NCBI GenBank assembly: GCA_023426275.1
Contig: JAFABC010000110.1
Location: forward strand, 1 to 6,851
Direction of reading: 5' to 3'
Length of the DNA: 6,851 bases
Source: Pseudomonadota bacterium
GTDB taxonomy: Bacteria; Desulfobacterota; Desulfovibrionia; Desulfovibrionales; Desulfovibrionaceae
In this document: positions 1 through 5,875 of the stretch, piece by piece
Position numbering within the stretch: the first letter of the stretch is position 1
Layout: every line of letters starts with the position of its first letter
Made by a program: the position numbers and the translations under genes
Notes under the pieces: model-generated
Database searches by the model: none
Told to the model about the DNA's origin: nothing
Seen by the model: only the letters and a program-made list of their open reading frames with translations

Positions 1-752
1 GCTTCCGGCTTCGCCTTGCCCTGGGCGGCCACGGCGGCCATGCTTTTGGCGATGGCCTCGGGGTCGCCCAGGTAGAAGTGGCGCAGCGGCTTGAGCGACG
101 CGTCGAGCTCGTAGACCAGTGGCGCGCCGGTCGGGATGTTGCACTGGCTGATGTCGGCGTCGCTGACATTGTCGAGGTATTTGACCAGGGCCCGCAACGA
201 GTTGCCGTGGGCGGCCACGAGCAGGCGGGTGCCGGTGGCGATGGCCGGGGCCATGACCTCGTGCCAGAAGGGCAGCACCCGGTCCACCGTATCCTTGAGG
301 CACTCGGTCCGGGGCAGCTCGTCCGGGGTCAGGCCGGCGTAGCGGCGGTCATGGCCGGGAAAGCGCGGGTCGTCGGGGGTGAGCGCCGGCGGGCGCGTGT
401 CGAAGCTGCGCCTCCAGACGAAGACCTGCTTTTCGCCGAACTTGGCGGCGGTTTCCGCCTTGTTGAGCCCTTGCAGCGCCCCGTAGTGGCGTTCGTTGAG
501 CCGCCAGGACTTGGTCACCGGCAGCCACAGGCGGTCCATGCCGGTCAGCACGATGTCGAGGGTCATGATGGCCCGGGACAGCACCGAGGTCAGGCAGGCG
601 TCGAAGTCGTAGCCGCCGTCGGCCAGCAGCGTGGCGGCGGAAGCGGCTTCGGCCTTGCCCTGGTCGGTCAGGCCCACGTCGGTCCAGCCGGTGAACCGGT
701 TTTGCAGGTTCCAGGCGCTTTGTCCGTGCCGCAGCAGTACCAGGGTGTGCAT
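1..752 (-). CDS. gpmA: 2,3-bisphosphoglycerate-dependent phosphoglycerate mutase (3' end cut by window edge)
   Basis: This cytosolic enzyme interconverts 3-phosphoglycerate and 2-phosphoglycerate in glycolysis and gluconeogenesis through a phosphohistidine intermediate. I translated the minus strand from ATG at 752 and found an open frame of 250 codons up to the window edge, with no stop reached. The N-terminus reads LVLLRHGQSAWN, with the phosphorylated His at residue 9. The other active-site residues are Arg60 (SRAIMTL), Glu87 (RLNERHYGALQGLNK) and His182 (AAHGNSLRAL), spaced as in the family. The dPGM family is about 250 residues long, so only a few C-terminal residues and the stop should be missing. 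The start is supported by AAGGAG (758-763 on the minus strand) five bases before the ATG. The gene lies 31 bp behind thiC on the same strand, so co-transcription is likely, though the two pathways are unrelated. Identification is secure. Confidence 0.96.
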   Translation of the reverse strand, partial: MHTLVLLRHGQSAWNLQNRFTGWTDVGLTDQGKAEAASAATLLADGGYDFDACLTSVLSRAIMTLDIVLTGMDRLWLPVTKSWRLNERHYGALQGLNKAETAAKFGEKQVFVWRRSFDTRPPALTPDDPRFPGHDRRYAGLTPDELPRTECLKDTVDRVLPFWHEVMAPAIATGTRLLVAAHGNSLRALVKYLDNVSDADISQCNIPTGAPLVYELDASLKPLRHFYLGDPEAIAKSMAAVAAQGKAKPE

Positions 753-783
753 GGGGGCTCCTTCGCGGGGCGGTCGGCCGGTG

Positions 784-2106
784 TTAGGCGTCGTCGGCCT
801 TTGTCCCGCCCTTTTCCGTCGGGCACTCGAAGTTGTCGCCGGTCATCATGCGCATGGCGCACAGCGCGCCGCACATGGCGCATTCCTTCTCCTGCTTGTG
901 CATGGCCCGGCGTTTGCGCAGCAGTTCCGGGTCCAGGGCGAAGCCGGCCATGGCTTCCCAGTCGAGGTCGGCCCGGGCCCGGGACATGCCGAGGTCGCGC
1001 GCCACGGCGGCCGGGCGGCCAAGGGCGGTCTCGGCACTCTGGGCGGCCACGAGGCTGGCCTTGATGCCGGCCCAGACGTCTTCGGGGTCGGGCAGGGTGA
1101 GGTGCTCGGCCGGGGTCAGGTAGCACAGAAAGTCCGCGCCGAAGTAGGCGGCCATGGCCCCGCCGATGGCCCCGGCGATGTGGTCGTAGCCGGGGGCGCA
1201 GTCGGTGGTCAGGGGGCCGAGCACGTACAGGGGCGCGTTGTCGGTCAGGCGCTTGATGCCCTGGATCTGGCTCTGGACCAGATGCAGGGGCACATGGCCC
1301 GGGCCCTCGATCATGGCCTGCACGCCGCGCGCCTTGGCCCGGCCGGCCAGCACGCCGAGGTTGATGACCTCCTCCCACTGGGCGCCGTCGCCGGCGTCGG
1401 CCCCGCAGCCGGGCCGCAGGCCGTCGCCCAGGCTGATGGTCACGTTATGGGCCAGACAGATGTCGAGAATGTCGTCGTAGCGCGTCAAAAAGGGGTTTTC
1501 CTTGTTATGGCGGCGCATCCAGCGGCCGAGGATCGAGCCGCCGCGCGAGACGATGCCCGTGACCCGGCCGGTTTCGGCGGCGAGCTCCGCGCCGCGACGG
1601 GTGATGCCGCAGTGCAGGGTCATGAAGTCCACGCCGGCCGCGGCCTGTTCGGCGATCTCGGCGATGATCTCCTCTTCGGTGAAATCGCTCGGGTCCTGGC
1701 CCTTGGCCAGATGGCGCTGGGCCACGGCGTACAGGGGCACGGTGCCAAGCGGCAGGGTCACGGCGTCGAGGATTTCGCGGCGGATGGCGGTCAGGTCGCC
1801 GGCCGTGGACAGGTCCATCAGGGCGTGGGCGCCGGCTTTCTGGGCCAGGCTGGCCTTTTGCAGCTCCATGGCCACGTCGGTGACGAGCATGGACGTGCCG
1901 ATGTTGGCGTTGACCTTGACGCGGGCCGGCTGGCCGATAAGGGTGGGGATGACATTTTTATGGGCCGGGTTGGCCAATACGACCATGGTTCCGGCGTTGA
2001 CGGCCTCTTCGATGGTCTGAGCCGGCAGGGCTTCGGTTTCGGCCAGGGTGGCCAGATGCGTGCGCAAGATGCTCGAACAAATGGGGTTGTTGCTAAGAAT
2101 TGCCAT
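784..2106 (-). CDS. thiC: Phosphomethylpyrimidine synthase ThiC, short anaerobe-type form
   Basis: ThiC is a radical SAM enzyme that rearranges aminoimidazole ribotide into HMP phosphate, the pyrimidine half of thiamine. The 440-residue product lacks the extra N-terminal domain of the roughly 600-residue form of E. coli and plants. Visible family motifs are KVNANIGTS (64-72), EGPGHVPL (267-274), LGPLTTDCAPGYDHI (296-310) and DFLCYLTPAEHL (325-336). The [4Fe-4S] ligand cluster near the C-terminus is C409-x2-C412-x3-C416, one residue tighter than the CX2CX4C of long-form ThiC. AAGGATG (2111-2117, minus strand) is the ribosome-binding site. I see no TPP-riboswitch signature in the 192 bp upstream. 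The main alternative is a ThiC paralogue such as BzaF, which makes 5-hydroxybenzimidazole for anaerobic cobamides and shares the same motifs. No cobamide genes are adjacent, so ThiC is preferred. Confidence 0.92.
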   Translation of the reverse strand: MAILSNNPICSSILRTHLATLAETEALPAQTIEEAVNAGTMVVLANPAHKNVIPTLIGQPARVKVNANIGTSMLVTDVAMELQKASLAQKAGAHALMDLSTAGDLTAIRREILDAVTLPLGTVPLYAVAQRHLAKGQDPSDFTEEEIIAEIAEQAAAGVDFMTLHCGITRRGAELAAETGRVTGIVSRGGSILGRWMRRHNKENPFLTRYDDILDICLAHNVTISLGDGLRPGCGADAGDGAQWEEVINLGVLAGRAKARGVQAMIEGPGHVPLHLVQSQIQGIKRLTDNAPLYVLGPLTTDCAPGYDHIAGAIGGAMAAYFGADFLCYLTPAEHLTLPDPEDVWAGIKASLVAAQSAETALGRPAAVARDLGMSRARADLDWEAMAGFALDPELLRKRRAMHKQEKECAMCGALCAMRMMTGDNFECPTEKGGTKADDA

Positions 2107-2246
2107 GTCGCATCCTTAAAAATGGGTTTTGGTCGCCCAACCTATCATGAAGCAGGGGAAAGCACAAAGGAGGGCCGCTTTCGGCCGGGTCCCATTTTCG
2201 GGCCAGAGGAAAATCCGGAGCGGCAGGCTTGCCAAGCGGTGAAAAA

Positions 2247-2290
2247 GGCGTTAGTTGATTTCGCTTTCCCGAAAGGGACACGCCAAGGAG
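2247..2290 (+). promoter_or_regulatory. Stem-loop in the rpmE leader abutting the Shine-Dalgarno
   Basis: GGCGT (2247-2251) pairs with ACGCC (2280-2284). The enclosed segment contains a four-pair hairpin TCCC-GAAA-GGGA (2267-2278) capped by a GNRA-type GAAA tetraloop. The outer stem ends on the base before the Shine-Dalgarno AAGGAG (2285-2290), a position where folding or protein binding could affect initiation. Autogenous control of rpmE is known in gammaproteobacteria. A similar role here is only inference, and the outer stem is only five pairs. Confidence 0.35.
2285..2290 (+). promoter_or_regulatory. Ribosome-binding site that decides the rpmE start
   Basis: AAGGAG lies two bases before the ATG at 2293 and eight bases before the in-frame ATG at 2299. 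Only the second spacing is functional, which gives the canonical L31 N-terminus MKKDIHP. Confidence 0.8.
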
Positions 2291-2298
2291 TCATGACA

Positions 2299-2514
2299 AT
2301 GAAAAAAGATATCCATCCCAAAGTGTACAAGGCCATCATTCGCTGCAACTGCGGCTACGAGGCCGAGGCCCTGTCCACCAAGGGCGAATTGGTGCAGGTC
2401 GAAGTGTGCTCCAACTGCCATCCGTTTTACACCGGCAAGCAGCGTTTCCTCGACACCGCCGGCCGCATCGACCGTTTCCGTAAAAAGTACGCCAAGTTCG
2501 AGAAGAAGGCCTAG
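2299..2514 (+). CDS. rpmE: 50S ribosomal protein L31 (bL31), zinc-binding type
   Basis: bL31 is a small protein of the large subunit that contributes to the intersubunit bridge near the central protuberance. The 71-residue product begins MKKDIHPKVYKAI and carries a zinc-ribbon: C16-x-C18 (RCNCGY) and C37-x2-C40 (VCSNCHPFYTGK). It is therefore the C+ (zinc-containing) form rather than the zinc-independent paralogue. The C-terminus is lysine- and arginine-rich (GRIDRFRKKYAKFEKK), as usual for the family. The frame stays open far upstream, across the antisense of thiC, but that part is not coding: the L31 homology starts exactly here, eight bases after AAGGAG. It is the first gene of a plus-strand cluster with the DUF1385 gene, prfA and prmC. 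Confidence 0.96.
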   Translation: MKKDIHPKVYKAIIRCNCGYEAEALSTKGELVQVEVCSNCHPFYTGKQRFLDTAGRIDRFRKKYAKFEKKA

Positions 2515-2532
2515 TTTGGCCACAAGCTTCTT

Positions 2533-2556
2533 CCGCCGGGCCTCCGCGCCCGGCGG
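2533..2556 (+). terminator. GC-rich stem-loop after rpmE (attenuator or processing hairpin)
   Basis: CCGCCGGGC (2533-2541) pairs perfectly over nine bases with GCCCGGCGG (2548-2556) around a six-base loop. No T-run follows; the next bases lead straight to the ribosome-binding site of the following gene. It is therefore more likely a partial attenuator or an mRNA-stabilising structure than a full terminator. It could let rpmE mRNA accumulate above that of the downstream gene. Confidence 0.5.
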
Positions 2557-2575
2557 CGGATGCGAGGCAACGCCC

Positions 2576-3532
2576 ATGAAGCGCGCACGCCTGCTGTTGC
2601 CCCTGCTGGTCGCCGCCCCCTCTGTCGGCGGGCAGGCGGTCATGGAAGGGGTCATGATGCGCGATCGGGACCGGCTGGCCATTGCCGTGCGCAAGCCCGG
2701 CGGCGACATCCAGCTCGATGTGCGCCCGTGGTTTTCGCTCACCGCCCGCAAGGTGCTGCGAAAACCTTTTTTGCGTGGCTTCCCCATCCTGCTCGAAACC
2801 CTGGTCAACGGCATCAAGGCGCTCAACTATTCGGCGCAGGTGGCCGTGGCCGAGGACGAGGGCGGGGGCGAGATCGGCCCCGTGGCCATGGGCCTGACCC
2901 TGGCCGGCTCCATCGGCTTCGCCCTGCTGCTTTTCGTGGTCGCGCCGCATCTGTTTTCCCTCGGCATGAAGGCGGCCGGCCTGTCCGGCGGCGTGGAGGC
3001 CCTGAGCTTCCATGTCTGGGACGGGCTGTTCAAGATGGTGCTTTTCCTCGGCTACATCGTGGCCATCTCGTATCTGCCCGACGTGCGTCGGGTGTTCGAG
3101 TACCACGGCGCCGAACACAAGGTCATCTGGGCCTACGAGCAGGGCGCGGCGCTGTCCCCGGAAGGGGCGCGCGGCTTTTCCCGGCTCCACCCGCGGTGCG
3201 GCACGGCCTTTTTGCTCTTCGTGCTGGCCATCTCCATCGTGCTGTACGCGTTTCTCGTGCCCTGGCTGCTGACGTTTTACGCGCCCGCCACCGGCTGGAT
3301 CAAGCAGGCCTACATCGTGGGCCTCAAGCTTGCCCTCATGGTTCCGGTCAGCGCCCTGGCCTATGAAGTCATCAAGGTTGCCGGCAGGTTCAGCAGCAAT
3401 TGGCTGTGCCGCCTGATTTCGGCTCCCGGGCTGTTCATGCAGTTGCTCACCACCAAAGAGCCGGACGACGAACAGCTCGAGGTGGCCCTGACCGCGCTGC
3501 ACGGCGCGGTGGACCGGCAGCCCGCTTCCTGA
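2576..3532 (+). CDS. DUF1385 family (YqhQ-like) integral membrane protein of unknown function
   Basis: The 318-residue product matches the DUF1385 family, whose biochemical role is unknown to me. Family signatures are GGQAVMEGVMMR (18-29), YHGAEHK (176-182) and HPRCGT (205-210). The conserved histidines, glutamate and cysteine suggest a metal or catalytic site, but that is inference. Hydrophobic membrane segments lie at about 104-127, 148-167, 210-234 and 246-268, and the acidic C-terminal tail (294-308) is also typical. I chose ATG 2576 because GAGG (2564-2567) sits eight bases upstream. A TTG at 2516 is in frame, but it would put the 2533-2556 hairpin inside the coding sequence and add 20 atypical residues. 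The gene lies 61 bp after rpmE and 72 bp before prfA. Genes of this family commonly sit beside rpmE and prfA in several phyla, hinting at a link to translation or ribosomes. Confidence 0.88.
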   Translation: MKRARLLLPLLVAAPSVGGQAVMEGVMMRDRDRLAIAVRKPGGDIQLDVRPWFSLTARKVLRKPFLRGFPILLETLVNGIKALNYSAQVAVAEDEGGGEIGPVAMGLTLAGSIGFALLLFVVAPHLFSLGMKAAGLSGGVEALSFHVWDGLFKMVLFLGYIVAISYLPDVRRVFEYHGAEHKVIWAYEQGAALSPEGARGFSRLHPRCGTAFLLFVLAISIVLYAFLVPWLLTFYAPATGWIKQAYIVGLKLALMVPVSALAYEVIKVAGRFSSNWLCRLISAPGLFMQLLTTKEPDDEQLEVALTALHGAVDRQPAS

Positions 3533-3544
3533 CCCGTTCCGTCC

Positions 3545-3599
3545 GGTCCAGGCCAAACCCCAGCCGGGGGGCGCAGTCCCTGCGTCCCGCCCCGGAGGC
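3545..3599 (+). repeat. Structured gap between the DUF1385 gene and prfA, possible inverted degenerate repeat copy
   Basis: GGGGCGCAG (3568-3576) pairs with CTGCGTCCC (3580-3588) around a three-base loop, giving nine pairs including one G-T. The ends, GGTCCAGG (3545-3552) and GGAGGC (3594-3599), match the reverse complement of the edges of the hairpin repeat seen at 4692 and 6723 (GCCTCCG...CCTGGACC), while the interior has diverged. The GGAGG part (3594-3598) is the prfA ribosome-binding site, six bases before its ATG. The hairpin is visible in the sequence; repeat membership is inference. Confidence 0.4.
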
Positions 3600-3604
3600 T
3601 CTTC

Positions 3605-4678
3605 ATGTTCGCCAAACTCGAAAGCATCGAACGCAAATACGAGGAACTGGAACAGCAGCTGTCGCAGCCCGATGTCGTCAACGACCAGGAGCATTTTCGC
3701 AAGCTTTCCAAAGCCCATGCCGATCTGGCCGAGATCGTGAACGTGTACCGCGAGTACAAGCAGTTCGCCCACGATCTGGAAGACAACCAGGAGCTGGCCC
3801 AGGACCCGGACCCGGAAATGCGGGAACTGGCCCTGGCCGAGGTCAAGTCCATCAAGGAGGCCCTGCCCGACCTTGAGGACCGGCTCAAGGTGCTGCTGTT
3901 GCCCAAGGACCCGATGGATGAGAAAAACATCCTCCTGGAAATCCGGGCCGGCACCGGCGGCGAGGAAGCGGCGCTTTTTGCCGGCGACCTCTTCCGCATG
4001 TACTGCCGCTACGCCGAACGCCAGCGCTGGAAGGTCGAGATCATGAGCCAGTCCGAGACGGGCTCGGGCGGCTACAAGGAAGTCATCGCCTCCATTGCCG
4101 GGGACAAGGTCTACAGCCGGCTCAAATACGAATCCGGCGCGCACCGCGTGCAGCGCGTACCGGCCACCGAATCCCAGGGCCGTATCCACACTTCGGCCGT
4201 GACGGTGGCCATCATGCCCGAAGCCGCGGAAGTCGATGTGGACATCGATCCCAACGACCTGCGCATCGACGTCTACCGCTCCAGCGGTCCCGGCGGCCAG
4301 AGCGTCAACACCACCGACTCGGCCGTGCGCGTCACCCACATCCCCTCGGGGCTGGTGGTCATCTGCCAGGACGAAAAGTCCCAGCACAAGAACAAGGCCA
4401 AGGCCCTCAAGGTGCTGCGCTCCCGGCTGTTGCAGGCCGAGCAGGAAAAGCAGCGTCTGGAGCAGGAAGCCAGCCGCCGTTCCCAGGTCGGCTCCGGCGA
4501 CCGGTCCGAGCGCATCCGCACCTACAACTTCCCCCAGGGCCGCGTCACCGACCACCGCATCAACCTGACGCTCTACCGGCTCGAATCGGTGCTCGAAGGC
4601 GACTGTGACGAGCTTTTCGACGCGCTCATCGCCCACTATCAGGCCGAGGCCCTCAAGGCCCAGGCCGATGCGGCGTAG
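3605..4678 (+). CDS. prfA: Peptide chain release factor 1
   Basis: RF1 reads UAA and UAG stop codons in the ribosomal A site and triggers peptidyl-tRNA hydrolysis. The 357-residue product has the usual family length. It opens with a helical domain 1 (MFAKLESIERKYEELEQQL). The stop-codon-reading tripeptide PAT lies at 186-188 within RVPATESQGRIHTS, which marks RF1; RF2 carries SPF there. The catalytic GGQ is at 230-232 (SSGPGGQSVNTTDSAVR), with Gln232 the residue methylated by PrmC, encoded by the next gene. The start ATG follows GGAGG (3594-3598) by six bases. A strong intrinsic terminator begins 25 bp after the TAG stop, so this gene may end the main transcript of the rpmE cluster. Confidence 0.98.
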   Translation: MFAKLESIERKYEELEQQLSQPDVVNDQEHFRKLSKAHADLAEIVNVYREYKQFAHDLEDNQELAQDPDPEMRELALAEVKSIKEALPDLEDRLKVLLLPKDPMDEKNILLEIRAGTGGEEAALFAGDLFRMYCRYAERQRWKVEIMSQSETGSGGYKEVIASIAGDKVYSRLKYESGAHRVQRVPATESQGRIHTSAVTVAIMPEAAEVDVDIDPNDLRIDVYRSSGPGGQSVNTTDSAVRVTHIPSGLVVICQDEKSQHKNKAKALKVLRSRLLQAEQEKQRLEQEASRRSQVGSGDRSERIRTYNFPQGRVTDHRINLTLYRLESVLEGDCDELFDALIAHYQAEALKAQADAA

Positions 4679-4691
4679 GGGGGCGGCTTTC

Positions 4692-4734
4692 AGGATGTCT
4701 CCGACGGCCGGAAGGACTCCCTTTCCGGACCGTC
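4692..4734 (+). repeat. Hairpin repeat, copy 1
   Basis: The left flank AGGATGTCTCCGACGGCC matches that of the copy at 6723-6740 at 16 of 18 bases. Both copies then form a GC-rich stem whose right arm ends in GG-A-CC with a bulged A. The stem interiors differ (AAGG/CTTT here, AGGGG/CCCCT there) but keep pairing. Here the repeat is the body of the prfA terminator. Confidence 0.6.
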
Positions 4735-4739
4735 TTTTT
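4703..4739 (+). terminator. Intrinsic terminator downstream of prfA
   Basis: The left arm 4703-4715 pairs with the right arm 4721-4734 in 13 pairs (one G-T), with a bulged A at 4729 and the five-base loop ACTCC. Five T residues (4735-4739) follow directly. This is a complete rho-independent terminator, although prmC, the functional partner of prfA, lies on the same strand only 77 bp beyond it. Confidence 0.85.
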
Positions 4740-4742
4740 CCG

Positions 4743-4776
4743 GGGGCGGTCTGGCTTTGTGAAGCCGGGCCGCCCC
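4743..4776 (+). other. Second strong stem-loop between prfA and prmC
   Basis: Bases 4743-4757 pair with 4762-4776 over 15 positions (13 Watson-Crick, two G-T) around a TGTG tetraloop. The 3' side has only two T residues, so it is not a convincing plus-strand terminator. It starts four bases after the T-run of the preceding terminator and ends 40 bp before prmC. It could be a backup stop, an RNase-protecting 5' structure for a processed prmC mRNA, or an independent structural element. Confidence 0.6.
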
Positions 4777-4802
4777 TTCAACGCCCATAAGCCGGAAAGA
4801 CC

Positions 4803-4819
4803 AGGCGGGAACAAGGATG
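4803..4819 (+). promoter_or_regulatory. Unusual ribosome-binding region of prmC
   Basis: The only purine-rich match near the ATG at 4817 is AAGG (4813-4816), directly touching the start codon. The nearest usable alternative is GGCGGGA (4804-4810), which is weak. Translation of prmC is therefore expected to be modest compared with prfA, which has GGAGG at a good distance. Confidence 0.45.
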
Positions 4820-5689
4820 AGCGATCGCGGGCGCGCACCCACGGTGCGGGAGATTCTGGGCAAGAGCGAAGGCTACTTGCGGGAGAAGGGCGTGGATTCG
4901 CCGCGGCTCTCGGCCCAGTTGCTGCTGGCCCGGGTGCTGGATCTGGACCGCCTGGGACTGGTGCTGGCCATGGACCGGCCCCTTTCCCCGGAGGAACTCG
5001 ATGCCTACCGGCCGCTGGTCGCCCGCCGGGGACGTGGTGAGCCCGTGGCCTATCTGCTCGGGGAGCGCGAATTTTTCGGCCTCGATTTTACCGTCACGTC
5101 CGACACCCTCATTCCCCGGCCCGAAACCGAAACCGTGATCGAGCGCGCCCTGGCGCTTTTCCCCAAAGACGGATCGTTCCGGTTCGCCGACCTGGGCACC
5201 GGCTCGGGCTGTCTGGCCGTGACCCTGGCCGTGCAGTTCCCGCGGGCCACCGGGCTGGCCCTGGATCGCAGCCCCGGCGCACTGGCCGTGGCCCGGGACA
5301 ATGCCGCGCGCCACGAGGTCGTCTCCCGGGTGGACTTTCTGGAAGCGGATTTCGCGGACCTGCCCGAGGCGTCCGGCGGCTACGGGCTGATCGTGTCCAA
5401 CCCGCCGTATGTGAGCGCGGACGAGTACCGGGAGTGCTCGTGGGAAGTGCGCGATTTCGAGCCGGCCGGCGCGCTCGTGCCCGGTCCCACCGGCCTTGAG
5501 GCGGTGCCCGTGGTCGCCCGGGCGGCCTATTCGCGGCTTGCGCCCGGCGGCTGGCTGCTGGTCGAGATCGGCTGGCGGCAGGGTGGGGCGGCCGCCGCCA
5601 TCCTGACGGACGCCGGGTTTGCCGACGTGGCCGTGCACCGCGATCTGGCCGGTCACGACCGTGTGGTCGCAGGACGAAAGCCCGCCTGA
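4817..5689 (+). CDS. prmC: Release factor glutamine methyltransferase PrmC (HemK)
   Basis: PrmC uses S-adenosylmethionine to N5-methylate the GGQ glutamine of release factors 1 and 2, which raises termination efficiency. The 290-residue product has the family layout. A helical substrate-binding domain occupies roughly 1-90. IPRPETE (99-105) follows, then the SAM-binding motif I DLGTGSGCLAVTLA (125-138). NPPY (195-198) is the hallmark of glutamine/adenine N-methyltransferases, and the fold ends with GGWLLVEIG (244-252). Its main substrate is the product of prfA immediately upstream, Gln232 of that RF1. A terminator and a second hairpin separate the two genes, and the ribosome-binding site is poor, so expression probably depends on read-through or a weak internal promoter. 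No frameshift or missing catalytic residue is visible. Confidence 0.96.
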   Translation: MSDRGRAPTVREILGKSEGYLREKGVDSPRLSAQLLLARVLDLDRLGLVLAMDRPLSPEELDAYRPLVARRGRGEPVAYLLGEREFFGLDFTVTSDTLIPRPETETVIERALALFPKDGSFRFADLGTGSGCLAVTLAVQFPRATGLALDRSPGALAVARDNAARHEVVSRVDFLEADFADLPEASGGYGLIVSNPPYVSADEYRECSWEVRDFEPAGALVPGPTGLEAVPVVARAAYSRLAPGGWLLVEIGWRQGGAAAAILTDAGFADVAVHRDLAGHDRVVAGRKPA

Positions 5690-5700
5690 CGCGCCAGTCG

Positions 5701-5725
5701 CGGCCCGTCTCCGCGGAGAGGGCCG
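5701..5725 (+). terminator. Stem-loop after prmC, weak terminator candidate
   Basis: CGGCCC (5701-5706) pairs with GGGCCG (5720-5725). Inside, after a bulged G (5707), TCTC (5708-5711) pairs with GAGA (5716-5719) around a CGCG loop. The hairpin starts 12 bp after the prmC stop. The sequence after it is pyrimidine-rich but lacks a compact T-run; six Ts appear only at 5765-5770. It may work as a rho-assisted stop or a 3'-end stabiliser. Confidence 0.45.
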
Positions 5726-5779
5726 GTTGCTGTCCCCCCTGTTCCCCGTCTGCGTCCGCACGTCTTTTTTATTTCCGTC

Positions 5780-5869
5780 TCGTTGAAAATCACAGGCCGT
5801 TGCCAACGTGGGCCGCTCCGCCACTGCGGCGGTCCGCGTTGGCAACAGTCCGCCGCAGCGTATCAACGA
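5780..5869. repeat. Nested inverted-repeat element
   Basis: The outer arms TCGTTGA (5780-5786) and TCAACGA (5863-5869) enclose a perfect 10-bp inverted repeat, GTTGCCAACG (5799-5808) and CGTTGGCAAC (5837-5846). That stem continues inward as 5809-5817 with 5828-5836 (nine more pairs, three G-T), giving 19 contiguous pairs with a 10-base loop. A competing perfect 9-bp repeat, CTGCGGCGG (5824-5832) and CCGCCGCAG (5850-5858), shares bases with the main stem. There is no T-run on either side. Possible identities are a structured RNA, a MITE-like or REP-like element, or a protein-binding site. Confidence 0.6.
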
Positions 5870-5875
5870 TGTAGA

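Larger units (their letters stand above)
2107..2298. promoter_or_regulatory. Divergent intergenic region between thiC and rpmE
   Basis: The gap must hold the start signals for thiC (minus) and rpmE (plus). Promoter matches are weak. For rpmE, TTGCCA (2229-2234) is a good -35, but the hexamer 17 bases on (TAGTTG, 2252-2257) is a poor -10. For thiC, TTGTGC-17-TAGGTT on the minus strand, close to the gene, matches three of six positions in each box. Short inverted repeats include GGCCG-CTTT-CGGCC (2173-2186) and ATTTTC/GAAAAT (2194-2214). No THI-box or other riboswitch consensus was recognised on either strand. Confidence 0.4.

Noticed and set aside
78..1064. Plus-strand open frame across gpmA and the thiC end
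   Set aside because: It is antisense to well-supported active-site motifs of gpmA and ThiC, and its product has no recognisable domain.
631..2298. Plus-strand open frame continuous with rpmE
   Set aside because: It is antisense to gpmA and thiC, with composition typical of a shadow frame. L31 homology and the ribosome-binding site place the true start at 2299.
2107..2298. TPP riboswitch for thiC
   Set aside because: The conserved CTGAGA and the distal TPP-binding strand were looked for on the minus strand and not found.
2516..2575. TTG-initiated N-terminal extension of the DUF1385 protein
   Set aside because: It starts two bases after the rpmE stop without a ribosome-binding site at a usable distance, would translate through a 9-bp hairpin, and adds residues atypical of the family.
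2336..4636. A 766-codon open frame on the minus strand, antisense to the DUF1385 gene and prfA
   Set aside because: Long antisense frames are common in GC-rich DNA. The translation is low-complexity G/V/H/L with no motif, and it lies over two clearly conserved genes on the other strand.
4778..5866. Minus-strand 362-codon open frame opposite prmC
   Set aside because: It is a shadow of prmC, which has all its methyltransferase motifs on the plus strand. The product is R/G/H-rich without family signature.
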